Part shown: positions 27,301 to 33,866 of the stretch, piece after piece
Layout of the letters: each line of letters opens with the position of its first letter
Position numbering within the stretch: the stretch's first letter is position 1
From: Novispirillum itersonii
Lineage (GTDB): Bacteria > Pseudomonadota > Alphaproteobacteria > Rhodospirillales > Rhodospirillaceae
Length of the DNA: 64,000 bases
NCBI RefSeq assembly: GCF_014205675.1
Contig: NZ_JACIIX010000010.1
Location: 62,001 to 126,000, forward strand
Reading direction: 5' to 3'
Position numbers and translations under genes: made by a program
Notes under the pieces: model-generated
What the model saw: the letters and a program-made list of their open reading frames with translations, nothing else
The model's database searches: none
Told to the model about the DNA's origin: nothing

Positions 27301-28413
27301 TCCATCAACGCCTACGTTAAGGTTCTGGTGCAGGCTGCGACCGGCAGCGCTGTCAACGCTGAACTGAACGTTGGTACCGTTCCGGCCGGTGACGCCACCA
27401 ATAAGGTCTACCCGGTGACCATCAACGTCGCGACCGGTGCTGTCACCGGTACCGCTGGTGCCACCGGTTCTCTGGTGATTGAAAAGAGCCCGGCCCTGAA
27501 GGTGCTGGATACTGTTTATCAGGTCACCAACACCGGTGCTTTCCGCTTCGCGGTCGGTTCCGACACTGCCCCGGCCAACGCGTTCGTGCTGGTCTCCTCC
27601 AAGCAGCCGGCTGATAAGTTCTTCACCGGTCTGACCTCTGCCGTTCCGTCGTTCGCCAACTACCTGCCGTTCGCCAGCAACGTGGTGGCCTCCGGTGTGA
27701 TCGGTGGCAACCTCGGCACCGTCAACCTGGCGAAGATCGCTTCCTCCTCGGTGTCTGAAACCACCGGTTGGCAGCTGGTCGGCTTCCAGGGTGCCATTGC
27801 CCGTAACAGCAATGCCGTCCTGAAGGCGACCCCGGTCGATGCCACCCGTCTGCTGGTCTCCATCCGTCCGACCACCGGTCAGCCGGTCACGGCCTGGGGC
27901 TTTGACGCTGGTGCTGCGGGTGCTGCGGACGACGAAGCCTTCCTGCTCCAGAACAACGTGACCGCCTCTGCCCTGCAGATCGGTTCCGCTTCCATCGACG
28001 GTCTGAAGAACGTTGACGGTGGTCTGGCGCTGGCCCTGAAGAATCCGTCGGGCAGCTTCGTGCGTGACGACACTGCCGGTGTCTACAGCATCACCAGCAC
28101 TGATACCGATACCACCATCTCTGCTACCGAGCCGTTCTCGGTGTTCTACCCGATCTCGGGTGACAGCACTGCGTTCAACGCCGGTGCTGGCAAGTGGTCC
28201 CTGCTGACCGTGGAACAGGCCGTGGCGTCTGCCTCCCTGTCCACCTGGGCTGACACCAACAAGGTCGCGGCGATCATCGTCGTCGGCTCTGGCAATGCCC
28301 AGAAGTCCTGGTTCAAGGGCTCGACCACCAACACTCTGACCGCTCTGGCCAAGGGTGATCGTGCCTTCGTTTACTTCTCTGCTGCGAACACTGCGTTCAA
28401 GTTCGGCCGTTAA
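24301..28413 (+). CDS. Candidate surface (S-) layer protein
   Basis: The 1370-residue protein has a Sec signal peptide (MNSTFKKVALASALLASTAM, cleavage after AFA/GD). The mature chain is dominated by Ala, Thr, Gly, Val and Ser. Only two Cys were seen, close together at 968 and 970. Stretches such as PVVKTAVYSE..GKLVITASEAL resemble bacterial Ig-like surface repeats. Codon use is far more biased than in neighbours (Lys AAG, Arg CGT/CGC, many GTT/GCT), a sign of very high expression. It has a strong ribosome site, a long leader and a double-hairpin terminator. It is flanked by T2SS genes and followed by a SapC-family gene, as expected for an S-layer protein exported by the T2SS. I do not recognise a specific family, so the identity is inferred. 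Confidence 0.8.
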   Translation: MNSTFKKVALASALLASTAMVTPAFAGDLLSTGTKVAAPWNVESTGKLLVSPGQKVRLGFQTTAAAEAGSTLYLHAVYLNAATGASNVIVGQMAASDATADSVADFNPTIQNVTNATHVVFFMAASNGANVAGGANALNAGANVMGLKPTDHNAITTTNVSTVLTGKDITTALATADYQTIVTAMLAVDANYAIPLTSTYKGPAIASIGKTVASGVMSDAKIQFNTGVAKSIAVGTLAPTNLGATDSLGADIRFQLGSATTGSNVENPVVSATTTSTGAVGTRNVVTVRKTGPADFSANYDNADRVANLGAAALVDLAGNVMPDFTDTAITAFAAPALASTGTAKVVLKTAGDVTKLYDNTATGGVRSGDGNNVFTIRLAESVTNLNVAEDVKLPTGLTFGSVTNDSASPELTVTVAANYALRIANTGELYLQGDGTGVVATAFDPANPTGTKVELGIAKKAATPQASVVKTSLGDQEVGTSADLTGVAYVGVAATPTVSTSDADASGTLDGVKVTFGAPVNTTLPSTTGAILFKRLGSPSTAADVVATAATILANSSNKVVQVKANSGDTAITGLVTPTSEAAARTNTGSTSTAGASQVPFDFALTDSQIAYTNVYAASGDRAGSLAQVRDIHANTTTSTITDGASPVVKTAVYSETEGSTPVSGKLVITASEALTAGTLKTSDFIFGGSSLQLLNLNDNVTATVAGAVSTATGGVTNATLTLTNVTSSVANKVLTLGAAPGYTDGATPANVLATDGSKTVTTGTKSFSGPKIAQAIATRSTNAVDGNIDQVLVKFDKAVTLASSGGTTGATVDGMFKVKATITGAGAIEVAIPKANIDLSSAATGYVTLNIPTPGIVGSTKLTALTVEYDTNGTNEDGSTHTSVNRLVSTDATPAEINETAAFGTGDDGASVTYAKNSTKLYTMEVTGSLTTDGSAAAAKGTIVRADLVDMATAPTVKSGSLTVPCSCAAGSTTLAADPANFTAINTELENAAKLGKTSINAYVKVLVQAATGSAVNAELNVGTVPAGDATNKVYPVTINVATGAVTGTAGATGSLVIEKSPALKVLDTVYQVTNTGAFRFAVGSDTAPANAFVLVSSKQPADKFFTGLTSAVPSFANYLPFASNVVASGVIGGNLGTVNLAKIASSSVSETTGWQLVGFQGAIARNSNAVLKATPVDATRLLVSIRPTTGQPVTAWGFDAGAAGAADDEAFLLQNNVTASALQIGSASIDGLKNVDGGLALALKNPSGSFVRDDTAGVYSITSTDTDTTISATEPFSVFYPISGDSTAFNAGAGKWSLLTVEQAVASASLSTWADTNKVAAIIVVGSGNAQKSWFKGSTTNTLTALAKGDRAFVYFSAANTAFKFGR

Positions 28414-28423
28414 TCGACCGGAT

Positions 28424-28472
28424 CTTCTGCTTCGGCAGGAGGGGAGGGGGGCTTCGGCCCCCCTCTTTTTTT
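28424..28472 (+). terminator. Double UUCG-hairpin terminator after the S-layer candidate
   Basis: Two adjacent stems each have a TTCG tetraloop: CTTCTGC/GCAGGAG (about 28425-28442) and GAGGGGGGC/GCCCCCCTC (28444-28465), followed by seven T. This strong intrinsic terminator isolates the highly expressed gene from sapC. Confidence 0.92.
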
Positions 28473-28544
28473 GTTTGCAGCGGCTAGAAACCACAGTAGC
28501 TTCATGCGTGGTTGGTTAGATCCTCTCGCTGATAGGACCTTATA

Positions 28545-29243
28545 ATGTTTCAGTCCCTGATTGCTCTTGATGCTACCCTGCACCGCTCTCTGGGCCTGTT
28601 GCCCGGCGCTGGATTTTCTTTCGCGAAGAACAGCACGACCGCGCCGATTGCTTTCAGCGAAATGGTTAACGCTGCCCGGATCTATCCGATTGTGTTCCCC
28701 CTTGCCTCTTATGCTCCGCAGGTGCTGCTGTCTCTGGACCATGGGACCAACCTGTTTGTGGCTGAAGATGGAAAATGGCTTGCTGACTATATTCCGGCAC
28801 ACTTCCGACGCTGGCCGTTTATGTTGCAGGGGCGGAATGAGAACGGTGAGGCCTCTGTTCTGTTTGAAGTGTCCGCGCCGACCCTGAAAGAAGGGGAGGG
28901 GACTCCCCTGTTTGAACCGGATGGTGAACCGAGCGCTGCGCTGAAGACGATTATTGAGTTTCTGGCGCATCTTGACGGTGCTGCGGTCTATACAGAATCA
29001 CTTCTGTCCGCTTTGGAGCCGGTTCTGGTTGAGCAGGAGATCACCGTGCAGGAAAACGGTCAGCCGATCTCCAGTTTGCAGGGTTTCCGCGTTGTGGATG
29101 TTGAGAAGTTTTCGGCTCTTCCGCAGGAAACCTTCATGGAGTGGCGTGCGAATGGTCTGCTGCCGCTGGTCTATGCGCAGATTCTTTCCATGGGAAATGT
29201 TAACCGTCTGGCGACTCTGCAATCCGAACGCAACAAGCGTTGA
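28545..29243 (+). CDS. sapC: SapC-family protein
   Basis: The 232-residue protein has no signal peptide. The pattern YPIVFPLASYAPQVLLSLD..NLFVAEDGKWLADYIPAHFR followed by RRWPFML is that of the SapC family (PF07277), named after the Campylobacter fetus S-layer locus. The C-terminal half has FRVVDVEKFSALP and the ending typical of the family. The biochemical role of SapC proteins is not settled. Its place directly after the giant exported protein supports the S-layer reading of that gene. Codons are also fairly biased. AGGA lies 8-11 nt before the ATG. Confidence 0.88.
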   Translation: MFQSLIALDATLHRSLGLLPGAGFSFAKNSTTAPIAFSEMVNAARIYPIVFPLASYAPQVLLSLDHGTNLFVAEDGKWLADYIPAHFRRWPFMLQGRNENGEASVLFEVSAPTLKEGEGTPLFEPDGEPSAALKTIIEFLAHLDGAAVYTESLLSALEPVLVEQEITVQENGQPISSLQGFRVVDVEKFSALPQETFMEWRANGLLPLVYAQILSMGNVNRLATLQSERNKR

Positions 29244-29266
29244 TCCAGCCCGCAGGAGTCGCCACG

Positions 29267-29500
29267 GTGAATGTTCTGTACGTCTGCACCCTGTCACAGC
29301 TGAACGGCACCCTCGCCGCCGCCGGGGCAAGTGTTCCGTTGCAACCGCCAACCCACTGGATGGGGGAACCGGTGATCGGGGCCTGGGCTGAAACCGGCGA
29401 GGGCGAGATTGCCATCAAATGGGGCCGGGTGCCCCGGCGGATTGCCGGTCGGCAAACGCTGATGGAGCAGTTTCAGCAGCAGATGGGGCCGGTCAGCTGA
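29267..29500 (+). CDS. Small protein of unknown function (77 residues)
   Basis: GTG at 29267 follows AGGAG at good spacing. The product begins with NVLYVCTLSQLNGTLAAAGA and has no signal peptide or membrane segment. I do not recognise it. It sits between sapC (23 bp) and the protease gene (2 bp), so it is probably co-transcribed and translationally coupled to the protease. Confidence 0.55.
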   Translation: MNVLYVCTLSQLNGTLAAAGASVPLQPPTHWMGEPVIGAWAETGEGEIAIKWGRVPRRIAGRQTLMEQFQQQMGPVS

Positions 29501-29502
29501 CG

Positions 29503-30669
29503 ATGCTTCGCCGGGGACTGGTGCAGATCAGGGCTGTGGCTTTTTGTGTTCTTGCGGTCTGCCCCACCCCGTCGGGTGCAGCCACGATGGGGGAGGGCGC
29601 GGTCAATCCGACCGCAGCCTTTGTCCGGGTTGAGGCCTATGGCTGGAGCCGCCAGACAGGTTCTGGCAATGCCGTTGCGTTTGGTCCGGACCGGTTGCTG
29701 ACTGCCTGTCATGTCCTTGCCGGGGCGGAGAGCATCCGGGTGATCCGCGATGGAAAAGTCTGGCAGACCCAGCTGGTGGAGGCGGTTCCTTCTGCCGATC
29801 TCTGCCTGCTGGACCGTCCGCAGGATCTGGAAACGCAGCCGATCCTGATGATGGATCCCCCGGCGGACGGGCCCCTGTCGGCGGTGACCTTCTGGCCCGA
29901 TCGCCCCGGACCATCGCTGGCCCGGGGCGAGGTTAGCGGGCTCGCCACCGTGCGGGATCAGTCCCTGATCCTCACCGATATCCCGATGCTGCCCGGCATG
30001 AGTGGCGGCGGCGTCTTCAATGCGCAAGGGGCTCTGGTCGGCATTGCCGTTGGCCGGTGGCATGCCCCGGTTTTTGGGATTGCCGTCGGGTTGGCCCCAC
30101 TGCGGCACCGGCAGCCGATGACTGATCCCGCCGCCCTGTCGCCGCTTCCGGACTTCCTCGACGAACAGAAGACGTGGGCCGAGATGCTGCTGGTCGGTCT
30201 GGCCCGGTCCTTCGATACGGCGGCCACCCGGTCCGGAGTCTTCGATGGCTGGCATGTCAGCCGCCAGCAGGGGGGCTGTTTTGCCACCCTGCGCGATGCG
30301 GAACAGGCCGATCTGGGCGTCACTCTGGAAGTTTATGCCGGAAATCCGGTCCAGAAGAGCCCGCCGCGGGTTCATCTGGCTGTGGAGCAACAAGGGGTCC
30401 CCTTCGCCCTTGCAAGCCAGCCGCTTTCCTTTACAGTTCTTCCGTCTTTGCACGCGTTTTCGTTGCGGCCCGCCCGCCTGCTGCAAGGCAGGGAGGGTGT
30501 GGCGGAAAATCTGTGGTCAGTCCGGTGGGAACTGGATGACGCCACGGATTTTCTCCGGGCTCTGCCGGGGGTGGATGGGGTTATCCTCAGTTCCGGATCC
30601 CGGGATCTGGGGGCTTTGCCGGTCAGCAGTCCCGGCCTGTGGTCCGGCCTGCGCCAGACCTGCCTGTAA
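29503..30669 (+). CDS. Exported trypsin-like serine protease
   Basis: The 388-residue protein starts at ATG 29503, 2 bp after the previous stop. A signal peptide ends around SGA/AT. The S1-type catalytic triad is visible: His in TACHVLAG, Asp in SADLCLLD and Ser in LPGMSGGGVF. The protease domain covers about residues 35-215. The C-terminal part of about 170 residues is beta-rich, ends in a Cys-containing tail and is unlike a PDZ domain. Location next to the S-layer candidate suggests processing or quality control of a secreted surface protein; that is inference. Confidence 0.85.
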   Translation: MLRRGLVQIRAVAFCVLAVCPTPSGAATMGEGAVNPTAAFVRVEAYGWSRQTGSGNAVAFGPDRLLTACHVLAGAESIRVIRDGKVWQTQLVEAVPSADLCLLDRPQDLETQPILMMDPPADGPLSAVTFWPDRPGPSLARGEVSGLATVRDQSLILTDIPMLPGMSGGGVFNAQGALVGIAVGRWHAPVFGIAVGLAPLRHRQPMTDPAALSPLPDFLDEQKTWAEMLLVGLARSFDTAATRSGVFDGWHVSRQQGGCFATLRDAEQADLGVTLEVYAGNPVQKSPPRVHLAVEQQGVPFALASQPLSFTVLPSLHAFSLRPARLLQGREGVAENLWSVRWELDDATDFLRALPGVDGVILSSGSRDLGALPVSSPGLWSGLRQTCL

Positions 30670-30729
30670 GGGCGGATGGACGGATAAGCGGTGTGGTGGT
30701 ATATCAGAAGACTGTTCAGTCGGAGGTCG

Positions 30730-31518
30730 ATGGTGCGTTCCTGGATTGTCGCTGGTGCTCTTCTCGCCGCTTGGGCTCTACCCGCTCAGGCTCAGACTGT
30801 TTCGACTCCGTCAAACCTGCGGGTGGCTGGCACCATCAAATCGTCAGCAACGGTGACGGTCGCCTCCGGCAACAGTGTCTATGCCGTCGTCAAGTCCAGC
30901 GGTGTCAGTGCCGGGACTGGCAGCGTCCTGAGTTCAGATGGCACCTATCTGATTGATATGTCCAAAGAACAGAGCTTCAACGGCACTGCGCTGCTGTTGC
31001 GGATCACGGTCGAGGGCAAGACCTATAAGCTGATGGAAACAGCCTCGACGGAAGCCGAGTTCACCTATAACGGTGGCTTCCCGTTTCCGGCCACCGTGGC
31101 CAAGGATCTGACCATCGGGGTACAGACTTCCTCCAGCGGCAGCGGTGGCAGCGGTGGCGGTGGCAGCAGTGGCGGCGGCTCCGGCGATTGTGCCGGGACC
31201 GTCAAGTTCGATGCCAACAAGGATGGTGTCTCCAATCAGGGGGATATTGACTATATCAAATCCCAGCTTGGGGCGAAAAACCCGGTGGCGGCGGCTGACA
31301 TCAACGGCGATGGCCGGGTGACCACCATCGACGCCATCATCGCCATTAAGGCGTCCGCCGGGGCGATGCGGGGTCTGTCCGGTTGCCCGGCGAAGACAAC
31401 GACTACCACCACCACCACCGGCACCTCGACGACCGGAACGTCCACCACCGGAACGTCCACCACCGGAACGTCCACCACCGGGACCTCGACAACCGGGACT
31501 TCAACCACCACCAATTAA
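30730..31518 (+). CDS. Exported dockerin-like Ca-binding protein 3 with repeat tail
   Basis: ATG 30730 (or the next codon, GTG 30733, which is better spaced from GGAGG) begins a Sec signal peptide ending at AQAQ, giving 262 residues. The shared N-terminal domain runs from PSNLRVAGTIKSS to TYNGGFPFPATVAKDLTIG. A Gly/Ser linker leads to the dockerin pair DANKDGVSNQGDI and DINGDGRVTTIDA. The end is a unique tail of six TTGTS repeats. Its last 18 bp overlap the end of the convergent prepilin peptidase gene. Confidence 0.85.
   Translation: MVRSWIVAGALLAAWALPAQAQTVSTPSNLRVAGTIKSSATVTVASGNSVYAVVKSSGVSAGTGSVLSSDGTYLIDMSKEQSFNGTALLLRITVEGKTYKLMETASTEAEFTYNGGFPFPATVAKDLTIGVQTSSSGSGGSGGGGSSGGGSGDCAGTVKFDANKDGVSNQGDIDYIKSQLGAKNPVAAADINGDGRVTTIDAIIAIKASAGAMRGLSGCPAKTTTTTTTTGTSTTGTSTTGTSTTGTSTTGTSTTGTSTTTN
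31414..31503. repeat. Six 15-bp repeats encoding TTGTS
   Basis: Six 15-bp units, three in the form ACCGGAACGTCCACC, encode the Thr-rich C-terminal tail of the third dockerin-like protein. The unit keeps the frame, so the tail can change length. Confidence 0.93.
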
Positions 31519-32130
31519 GATTGTTCCTCCGCTCCGGGACAGCCAGACCACGCAATACAGCGCGATCAGCAGTCCCGGACCGAACGGCAGGCGGTTGCGC
31601 CAGCCTGTGGCCTGACCGGGGCGCAGGCGCGCCAGAATGGCACCGCCCAGCGTCGCCAGACAGGCCACCAGCAGCAGGGTGGGCACCTGTGTCCAGCCGA
31701 CCCAGCAGCCAAGGGCGGCGAACAGTTTGACATCCCCGAACCCCAGACCGTCAAACCCCCGGATCAGGTGGTACAGCCTGCGCACGGTTTCCAGCAGCAG
31801 TCCGGCAAAGCAGGCCCCAAGAGTAGACTCGGTCAGCCCGGGAACTCCGGGGTGTCCGGCGAAGGTGGCGTTGACGGCCAGACCGGACAGGGCCAGCAGG
31901 GCCACCAGCCCGTCCGGCAGGATCAGGTATCGCATGTCGTACAGCAGCAGCAGCCATGCCAGCGGCCCGAGAATGGCCAGCGCCACGAGCCCGGCCGGAT
32001 CGCCGCCGGTGGCGGCGGCGAAGATCCACAGGACGGGAACCCCGAGAAACCATTGCCGCCGCAGAGCCTGCCGCCCCGGCGACGGGTGCAGGCGGAAAAG
32101 CCCATAAAGCCCTGCCCGGACTTGTTTCAC
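31501..32130 (-). CDS. gspO: Short type IV prepilin peptidase (GspO-like)
   Basis: GTG 32130 follows GGAGA at good spacing and gives 209 residues of mostly membrane helices. Both Asp of the aspartyl (A24) peptidase are present: DMRYLILPD and GFGDVKL. The N-terminal methyltransferase domain with its Cys motifs, usual in GspO/PilD (about 280 residues), is missing, so this enzyme may cleave but not N-methylate. It should process the pseudopilins GspG, H, I, J and K encoded nearby. It diverges from the lipoprotein gene and converges on dockerin 3. Confidence 0.83.
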   Translation of the reverse strand: MKQVRAGLYGLFRLHPSPGRQALRRQWFLGVPVLWIFAAATGGDPAGLVALAILGPLAWLLLLYDMRYLILPDGLVALLALSGLAVNATFAGHPGVPGLTESTLGACFAGLLLETVRRLYHLIRGFDGLGFGDVKLFAALGCWVGWTQVPTLLLVACLATLGGAILARLRPGQATGWRNRLPFGPGLLIALYCVVWLSRSGGTILIGGG

Positions 32131-32187
32131 CTGCCGTCTCCGTGTAGTGTGCGTGTGCCTTGACAAGACAGAAAGACCAGCCCTGCC

Positions 32188-32973
32188 ATGAGCCAACTGT
32201 TCGCAGACCATAGCGCTCCTGTTCTGCCCGTGACCATCAAAAACGCATCCGCCCGGCAGGGTGGACCGCGACAGGGTGGACCGCGCCGGAGCGGACTGTG
32301 GTATGGCTTTGTCTGTGCCGGTCTGGCGGTTGCGCTGTCCGCCTGTTCCTCGGCTCCGCCGCCGGTGACCTCTGCCCCCGGTAAGGACCAGCAAAAGGTC
32401 CAGTCCGCGCAGGACTGGGATGTGGTCGCGGGCAATGTGGAACGGGAAGTGGCCCTGTGGCTGCGCCTGTCCAACTGGGAAAACAATCCGCTGTCGGTGG
32501 ACAGCGGCAATGACAGCGCCTTCTCCCGGGGCTTCAAAAGCCTGCTGACCGCCCGGTTCCTCAATGACGGCTTCACCGTCAGCACCGATCCGCAGTCGAC
32601 GGTGCGGGTCCAGTATGACGTGCAGGTAATCACCGGCAAAGCCCGCCCGCAGACGGCCAAAGCTGATCCGGCGGACCTGCCGGATGGCGAGATCATCATC
32701 TCCGTCTCGATCCACAACGGCAACACCGTGGCCTTCAAAAAGAATTTCATCTTCTTTGTGAACGGCAAGGACGTTGATCAGTACAGTGGTGGCACCAGTG
32801 AGTCGATGTTCACCATCGTCGGCTCCGCCACCGATCCCAAGGCCAAGCCCACGGCATGGAAAGCGGCGGATCAGCGCTGTGCGCAGCGTGGGAACAACAA
32901 GGCGATGCTGCGGTCGGTCACCCCGCTTGACGCCACCCAGCAAGAGTTCCGCTTTGACTGCGTCGGCAGGTAA
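32188..32973 (+). CDS. Lipoprotein in the gspH-G-E-F operon
   Basis: The 261-residue protein has a long basic N-terminus with two in-frame copies of QGGPR (15-bp repeat at 32257-32286), then a hydrophobic stretch and lipobox VALSAC. The start is uncertain; GTG 32230 is an alternative. The mature part (DWDVVAGNVEREVALWLRL, RGFKSLLTARFLNDGF) resembles helical/beta lipoproteins such as FlgO or LpoB types, but I cannot assign a family. Position at the head of the gspH-G-E-F run suggests a T2SS role such as a pilotin or GspN-like function; that is inference. Confidence 0.75.
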   Translation: MSQLFADHSAPVLPVTIKNASARQGGPRQGGPRRSGLWYGFVCAGLAVALSACSSAPPPVTSAPGKDQQKVQSAQDWDVVAGNVEREVALWLRLSNWENNPLSVDSGNDSAFSRGFKSLLTARFLNDGFTVSTDPQSTVRVQYDVQVITGKARPQTAKADPADLPDGEIIISVSIHNGNTVAFKKNFIFFVNGKDVDQYSGGTSESMFTIVGSATDPKAKPTAWKAADQRCAQRGNNKAMLRSVTPLDATQQEFRFDCVGR

Positions 32974-33406
32974 GCGCCAGCAGGGGTTTACCCTGCTGGA
33001 AATGGTGGTGGTGATGGCGATCATCGCCTTGGGGGCCGCCGCTGTGCTGCCCCGGCTGACCGTCCCATACCGTCCGGCCCAGCCGAACGAGGTCGCTTTT
33101 CTGGAAAAGCAGCATGCCCGCGCCATTGAAAGCGGGCAGGTGATCCGGGTGCTGATGCAGGGCCGGAGGCTGATCACCGAGCCCGGCCCCGATGTGCTGG
33201 AGCTGGCGGAAGACCGGGATTTGAGAATTGTGCGCCCGAAAAAATCAGAGTATCTAAACCAGCAGATGGTGACCACCTTCTATCCCGACGGGACCGGTCT
33301 GTGGTCGGAGTTTACGATTGTCCGCAAGGACCGCCTACAGGACACGGTGCTCTTTACGGTTCGGACGGATCCGTTGCACGGAGAAATCATCTATGTTGCG
33401 CCTTAA
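32954..33406 (+). CDS. gspH: T2SS minor pseudopilin GspH-like
   Basis: The prepilin motif QGFTLLEMVVVMAIIALGAA is preceded by a short basic leader. No ATG fits; TTG 32954 gives the leader MTASAGKRQ and 150 residues, overlapping the lipoprotein gene by 20 bp. The globular part (EVAFLEKQHARAIESGQVIR, TTFYPDGTGLWSEF) fits GspH. Its end overlaps gspG by 14 bp. Confidence 0.75.
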   Translation: MTASAGKRQQGFTLLEMVVVMAIIALGAAAVLPRLTVPYRPAQPNEVAFLEKQHARAIESGQVIRVLMQGRRLITEPGPDVLELAEDRDLRIVRPKKSEYLNQQMVTTFYPDGTGLWSEFTIVRKDRLQDTVLFTVRTDPLHGEIIYVAP

Positions 33407-33866
33407 TCTTTCCCTCCTGACCGCCCGCCTGCGCCGTCAGTCCTCCCGGCGTCGGCACCAGCGGGGGTTCACGCTGATCGAGCTGGTGGTGGTGATGGCG
33501 ATCATCGCCATGCTGGCGGCTCTGGTCGGTCCGCAGCTGTTCAACCAGCTGGAAGGCTCGAAGGGCAAGTCGACCAAGGCGCAGATTGAGATGCTGTCGA
33601 CGGCGCTGGATTCCTTCCGTCTTGATACCGGCCGTTACCCGACACAGGCCGAAGGGCTGGATGCGCTGGTGAAGAAGCCGGACTCGGTCAGCACCTGGGC
33701 CGGCCCGTATCTGCGCAAGAAGGACCTGCCGAAGGACGGCTGGAACAACCCGTACGTTTATGAGTTCCCGGCCAAGAAGGCCTCCGTCGGGTATGATCTC
33801 TATTCGCTGGGCGCGGACGGCAAACCCGGTGGCGAGGGCGATAATGCTGACATCGGCAATTGGTGA
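33393..33866 (+). CDS. gspG: T2SS major pseudopilin GspG
   Basis: ATG 33393 follows GGAG and gives 157 residues. After a basic leader comes RGFTLIELVVVMAIIAMLAA. The globular domain has the GspG signatures TGRYPTQAEGLDALV and GYDLYSLGADGKPGGEG..DIGNW, the latter forming the Ca-binding loop of major pseudopilins. It is the main subunit of the pseudopilus. Confidence 0.95.
   Translation: MLRLNLSLLTARLRRQSSRRRHQRGFTLIELVVVMAIIAMLAALVGPQLFNQLEGSKGKSTKAQIEMLSTALDSFRLDTGRYPTQAEGLDALVKKPDSVSTWAGPYLRKKDLPKDGWNNPYVYEFPAKKASVGYDLYSLGADGKPGGEGDNADIGNW

Noticed and set aside
24298-28494. A 1398-residue open frame antisense to the S-layer candidate
   Set aside because: It mirrors the highly biased codons of the sense gene (few stop-compatible triplets on the other strand), has no ribosome site or sensible composition, and is Gly/Arg/His-rich noise.
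32131-33276. Upstream extension of the prepilin peptidase to 591 residues
   Set aside because: The extra part is antisense to the lipoprotein and gspH genes; GTG 32130 has a good ribosome site.
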